A DNA stretch of 64,000 bases, taken from assembly GCF_030269325.1 (NCBI RefSeq), contig NZ_BSTD01000007.1:620001-684000 (forward strand), read 5' to 3'. The DNA is from Amycolatopsis sp. NBRC 101858 (GTDB lineage Bacteria > Actinomycetota > Actinomycetes > Mycobacteriales > Pseudonocardiaceae). The notes beneath the pieces are model-generated. The model did no database searches. It was not told the DNA's origin and saw nothing but the letters and a program-made list of their open reading frames with translations. This document shows positions 60,923 to 64,000 of the stretch, piece by piece (the first letter of the stretch is position 1; each line of letters starts with the position of its first letter). Made by a program: the position numbers and the translations under genes.

Positions 60923-60954
60923 TTGCCTCTGACGTCAACGTCAGGTTTTAGCGT
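60923..60954 (+). promoter_or_regulatory. MerR-type promoter of the esterase gene
   Basis: A perfect palindrome CTGACGT-CA-ACGTCAG (60929-60944) sits between TTGCCT (60923-60928) and TAGCGT (60949-60954), 20 bases apart. The long spacer and central palindrome are the hallmark of MerR-controlled promoters. Confidence 0.65.
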
Positions 60955-60961
60955 ACCCGGT

Positions 60962-62092
60962 ATGACCGAACCGCACGGAACCCACGATCCCCGCTTCGCC
61001 CCCGTCCACGACGCGCTGCGGCGCAACCTCGCCTCGGGCGCGGAGCTGGGCGCGTCCCTCGTCGTCGACATCGACGGCGAGGTCGTGCTCGACCTGTGGG
61101 GCGGCTTCCGCGACGAAGCACGCACCACGCCCTGGGACCGGGACACCATCACCACCGTCTGGTCGACCACCAAGACCGTCGTCAGCCTGGCGGCCCTGAT
61201 GCTCGTGGACCGCGGCGAGCTCGACGTCCACGCGCCGGTCGCCCGGTACTGGCCCGAATTCGCCGCGAACGGCAAGGAGCACGTCGAGGTCCGCCACCTG
61301 CTCTCCCACACGTCCGGGGTGTCCGGGCTGGAGCAGCCCGCCGCGCTGGAGGACCTCTACGACTGGGACAAGACGACGGCCCGGCTGGCCGCGCAGGCCC
61401 CGTGGTGGGCACCCGGCACCGCTTCGGGCTACCACGCCACGAACTTCGGCCACCTGGCCGGCGAGGTGATCCGGCGGGTCAGCGGCAAGACCGTCAAGGA
61501 CTTCGTCGCCGAGGAGATCGCCGGCCCGCTGGACGCCGACTTCCGGATCGGCGCCGCGGAAGCGGACTGGCCCCGGATCGCGCACATCGTGCCGCCTCCG
61601 CCCGCGCAGTTCGACCCCGAGCCGGGCAGCGTCATGGCCAGGACCCTGGCCGGCCCGGCCGTCGACGCGGCCCTCGCCAACACGGCGGCGTGGCGCCACG
61701 CGGACATCGGCGCGGTGAACGGCCACGGCAACGCCCGCTCGGTGGCCCGGATGCTCTCGGCGCTCGCCCTCGGCGGCACGGTCGGCGGCGTCCGCCTGCT
61801 CGGCCCGGACACGATCGACCTCGTCTTCGCCGAGCAGGCGGACGGGACCGACCTCGGCCTGGGCATCCCGCTGCGCTGGGGCATCGGCTACGCACTCCCC
61901 CGGCCCGACGCGCTGCCGTGGGTCCCGGACGGCAAGGTCTGCTTCTGGGGCGGCTGGGGCGGTTCGGTGATCATCACGAACCTCGACCGCCGCCTGACGA
62001 TCGCCTACGTGATGAACAAGATGGCGCCCGGCATCATCGGCTCAGACCGCAGCACCACCTACGTCGACGCGATCTACCGCGCACTCCGCTGA
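60962..62092 (+). CDS. Serine beta-lactamase-fold esterase (EstB/class C-like)
   Basis: A 376-residue serine hydrolase. The SxxK motif is in VWSTTKT, the Tyr-containing second motif in SGYHATNFGHL, and a His/Gly-rich third element in CFWGGWGGS; EVRHLLSHTSGVSG is also standard for the group. No signal peptide is evident, so the enzyme is probably cytosolic and acts on small esters. The ATG at 60962 has no ribosome site and lies right behind the MerR promoter, so the mRNA is leaderless or nearly so. MerR at 60533 is its likely activator. Confidence 0.88.
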   Translation: MTEPHGTHDPRFAPVHDALRRNLASGAELGASLVVDIDGEVVLDLWGGFRDEARTTPWDRDTITTVWSTTKTVVSLAALMLVDRGELDVHAPVARYWPEFAANGKEHVEVRHLLSHTSGVSGLEQPAALEDLYDWDKTTARLAAQAPWWAPGTASGYHATNFGHLAGEVIRRVSGKTVKDFVAEEIAGPLDADFRIGAAEADWPRIAHIVPPPPAQFDPEPGSVMARTLAGPAVDAALANTAAWRHADIGAVNGHGNARSVARMLSALALGGTVGGVRLLGPDTIDLVFAEQADGTDLGLGIPLRWGIGYALPRPDALPWVPDGKVCFWGGWGGSVIITNLDRRLTIAYVMNKMAPGIIGSDRSTTYVDAIYRALR

Positions 62093-62445
62093 ACCGCCTC
62101 CGCATTTCGTCGGCCGCGCCAGGCCCGGGCCGGGCGCTGCACCGCGGCTCGGCGCGGACGGCGATCCCGCCGGGATCCGGCAGGCAGAACCGGCGGCCCC
62201 TGCTCGGACGCGAGCCGGCCGACAGCGACGCCCCCGCGCGGTGGCCCCGGCCCCGGCGCGGTGGCGGGCGGCCTCCGGCGCGGGCCGCGCCATAACGCCC
62301 GGCCCGGCCGCGGACCACCGGCGGCTCGATCACCACAGCCGCGATCGGGGGCGCACGATTCACCCGTTTGCCCCCGCGTTGTACGTTGTGATCAAGCCGT
62401 CAGTGCCGATGGGACACCCTTCGGCGCACGCGGCCAGGAGGCATT
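62093..62445. other. GC-rich intergenic region before the LuxR gene
   Basis: About 350 bases of very high GC with no convincing gene on either strand. The right end has the promoter of the LuxR-type gene (TTGTACGTTGTGATC near 62380). Some self-complementary GC runs are present but no clear terminator stands out. Confidence 0.35.
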
Positions 62446-63474
62446 GTGCTGGAAGCACTGGGCATGACTCCCGACGAAGAACGGGTCTACCGCGTGATCG
62501 TCGGCGGGTACCGGACCGCCCCCGGGGAGATCGCGGGACAGGCCGGCGTGAGCCGCGGCGACGTCGACCCGATCCTGGAGGTCCTGCTGGCGAAGGGGCT
62601 CGTCAGCAAGGCCGGCGAGCACTACATGTCCGCGCCGCCGGACGTTTCGCTCGGTCCGCTGCTCGTGCACGGCCAGGAGCAGCTGGAGGCCGCCCGGGCC
62701 GCCGTGACCCAGCTCGCCGAGGAGTACCGCGGCAGCGCGCGGCGGCGGGACTCCGCGCAGCTCGTCGAGGTCATCACCGGCGTCGACGCGATCCGGCGGC
62801 AGGCGCTGGCCATCCAGCGCGGCGCCCGCGAAGAGTCGCTGTGGTTCTGCCTGGAGGGCAACGTCGCGATGGCGGCGTCGGAGAACGTCGAGGAGGCGCT
62901 GGCGCAGGCCCGCGGCGTGCAGTACCGCGTGATCTACGAGACCGGCCTGCTCGAAGAACCCGGCCGGATCGTCAACGTCCTGGAGGGGATCGAGGGCGGC
63001 GAAATCGCCCGCTCGATCTCGAAACTGCCGGTGCGCCTGGCCATCTCCGACCGCCGGGTGGCCCTGTGCCCGCTGGTCAGCCACGACAGCACCGGCGAGC
63101 CCACCGCCGCGCTCGTCCGGGAAAGCAGCCTGCTGTCCGCGCTGGTCGCGTTGTTCGAGGTCTACTGGGAACGCGCGTCGCCGCTGCGGATCGGCGACAC
63201 CGCGCCCACGAGCCACCTCGACCCCGACGAGCGGCGGCTGCTGTCGCTGCTCATCGGCGGGGTCAGCGACAAGTCCATCGCGACGCAGCTCGACGTCAGC
63301 TACCGGACCGTCCAGCGGCGCCTGCAGGACCTGATGCGCCGGGTCAACGTCCGCACCCGGATGCAGCTGGCCTGGCAGGCCAGCAAACTCGGCTGGCTGG
63401 ACGAGCCGAGCCCCGGGCGCCTCCTGCCGCGTGACGGCGGAAGGCACCCGGAGCCCGTGCGCGACGCTATTTGA
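62446..63474 (+). CDS. LuxR-type regulator with N-terminal TrmB-like HTH
   Basis: A 342-residue regulator. Residues 5-60 form a TrmB/MarR-like winged helix (DEERVYRVIVGGYRTAPGEI, in part, then GVSRGDVDPILEVLLAKGLV). The centre is a sensor domain with a phospholipase D-like outline, and the C-terminal LuxR/GerE HTH runs LDPDERRLLSLLIGGVSDKS, IATQLDVSYRTVQRRLQDLM. This pairing is a common actinobacterial type. AGGAGG precedes the GTG. Its stop overlaps the stop of the convergent protease gene. Target genes unknown. Confidence 0.85.
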   Translation: MLEALGMTPDEERVYRVIVGGYRTAPGEIAGQAGVSRGDVDPILEVLLAKGLVSKAGEHYMSAPPDVSLGPLLVHGQEQLEAARAAVTQLAEEYRGSARRRDSAQLVEVITGVDAIRRQALAIQRGAREESLWFCLEGNVAMAASENVEEALAQARGVQYRVIYETGLLEEPGRIVNVLEGIEGGEIARSISKLPVRLAISDRRVALCPLVSHDSTGEPTAALVRESSLLSALVALFEVYWERASPLRIGDTAPTSHLDPDERRLLSLLIGGVSDKSIATQLDVSYRTVQRRLQDLMRRVNVRTRMQLAWQASKLGWLDEPSPGRLLPRDGGRHPEPVRDAI

Positions 63475-64000
63475 GCCCGTACGCCCGGAGCACCGTCTGG
63501 TCGACGGAGTTCCCCGCGTTGTCGGTGGCCTGCACCCGCAGCGCGACGTACTTGTTCGTGGCCCCGAGCGACGGGTGGTCGATCGTGGCCTCGTAGGACT
63601 TCCCGGCGCGCTTGACGTCGGCCGTGCGCCAGGTCTTGCCGTCGTCGTAGGACACCCAGGCCTTCACCGCGCGCACCTCCGGCCCGGCCATCCCGTCCTG
63701 GAACCGCGCGGTCAGGCCGATCTCGGCCTTGCGCCCGGCCGGCAGCCGGTTGCCGGTGTCGGCGTCCACCGCGTAGTCCAGCTGCAGCAACGGAAGCAGC
63801 GCCGATGACGCCGACCGGGCCGAGCGGAACGTCCACGACGTCTGCGTGCTGGTGCCGAACAGCCACTCCGGCGAATCGCGCCGCACCGACAGGTCGAGCC
63901 GGTAGGTCGCCGGGTCCGCGCCGGCCGGGAACGTGCCGTACGCGTAGGGCTGTTCCGACACGAGCTTGCCGTCACGGAACAGTTTCGCCGACGTGGTGGC
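63467..64000 (-). CDS. C-terminal part of a probable secreted subtilisin-like protease
   Basis: The window edge cuts this gene; the visible part is 177 residues. It begins with SAKLFRDGKLV, SEQPYAYGTFPAGADPATYR and contains beta-rich repeats such as KAWVSYDDGKTWRTADVKRA in part, ending GLK. Such C-terminal beta-sandwich tails, with the Asp-Gly-Lys-Thr-Trp motif, occur on actinobacterial S8 peptidases. The catalytic domain would lie to the right of 64000, so the call is tentative. Confidence 0.5.
   Translation of the reverse strand, partial: ATTSAKLFRDGKLVSEQPYAYGTFPAGADPATYRLDLSVRRDSPEWLFGTSTQTSWTFRSARSASSALLPLLQLDYAVDADTGNRLPAGRKAEIGLTARFQDGMAGPEVRAVKAWVSYDDGKTWRTADVKRAGKSYEATIDHPSLGATNKYVALRVQATDNAGNSVDQTVLRAYGLK

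Noticed and set aside
62034..62363. Minus-strand small gene before the LuxR regulator
   Set aside because: The frame is Arg/Gly/Pro-rich, has no ribosome-binding site and overlaps the esterase end; it looks like a chance frame.
1..64000. CRISPR arrays, insertion sequences, integrases, rRNA and tRNA genes
   Set aside because: None was seen. The island at 10.5-26 kb has no recognisable integrase or terminal repeats, so its mode of transfer is unknown.

Overview
The window is high-GC actinobacterial DNA. Codon use, leaderless starts, an Lsr2 nucleoid protein, ECF41/SARP/TetR regulators and secreted Tat substrates all fit a soil actinomycete of the Amycolatopsis/Pseudonocardiales type. The genus is an inference; no rRNA or tRNA gene is present to fix it.

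Layout. (1) 1-8.5 kb: small redox and hydrolase genes (aldo/keto reductase, two SDRs, HSL-type alpha/beta hydrolase), each beside a TetR or XRE repressor, with visible palindromic operators between divergent pairs. (2) 8.5-10.3 kb: a Tat-exported DUF2236/latex-clearing-protein-like oxygenase, divergent from a regulator carrying two TetR-type HTH units, then a small secreted protein. (3) 10.5-26 kb: a conflict/defence island. A minus-strand run encodes a zinc-ribbon protein, a membrane protein, a 1155-aa caspase-STAND NTPase-transmembrane-periplasmic-binding protein, an EACC1 protein and an ECF41-like sigma factor. Next come an Imm35/YrhB-like protein, a TetR gene cut short exactly where a frameshifted NACHT ATPase begins, and two adjacent SEFIR-domain genes: one with an unrecognised C-terminal domain, one with a STAND/NACHT ATPase and membrane helices whose C-terminus is decayed. 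(4) 26-38.7 kb: a PEBP-SRPBCC fusion with a GntR regulator, then a carbohydrate-acid catabolic cluster with two enolase-superfamily dehydratases, GntR, Gfo/Idh/MocA, a lipoprotein sugar-binding protein, one ABC permease made of two fused permeases, an RraA-type aldolase, and an acyl-CoA ligase. (5) 38.7-43.2 kb: M50-like membrane protease, KimA-like APC transporter and CPA1 antiporter. (6) 43.3-50 kb: SARP-type regulator, DrrAB-like ABC exporter with a divergent PadR/DUF1048/DUF1048 operon, and lsr2. (7) 50-64 kb: frameshifted P450, TetR/SnoaL-like pair, secreted GH2 glycosidase, secreted lectin-FN3-glucose dehydrogenase, paired luciferase-like monooxygenases, MerR/beta-lactamase-fold esterase, a LuxR-type regulator, and the C-terminus of a probable secreted protease.

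How it works together. Most modules are self-contained regulator/target pairs. The sugar-acid cluster forms a pathway: binding protein and fused permease import a substrate, the Gfo/Idh/MocA enzyme and the two dehydratases convert it to a 2-keto-3-deoxy acid, and the RraA-type aldolase cleaves that. No ABC ATPase is encoded there, so a shared MsiK-like ATPase is inferred. The island concentrates sensor-NTPase-effector proteins of the kinds linked to programmed cell death and phage defence. Several of its genes show frameshifts or nonsense decay, which suggests turnover of such systems at this site.
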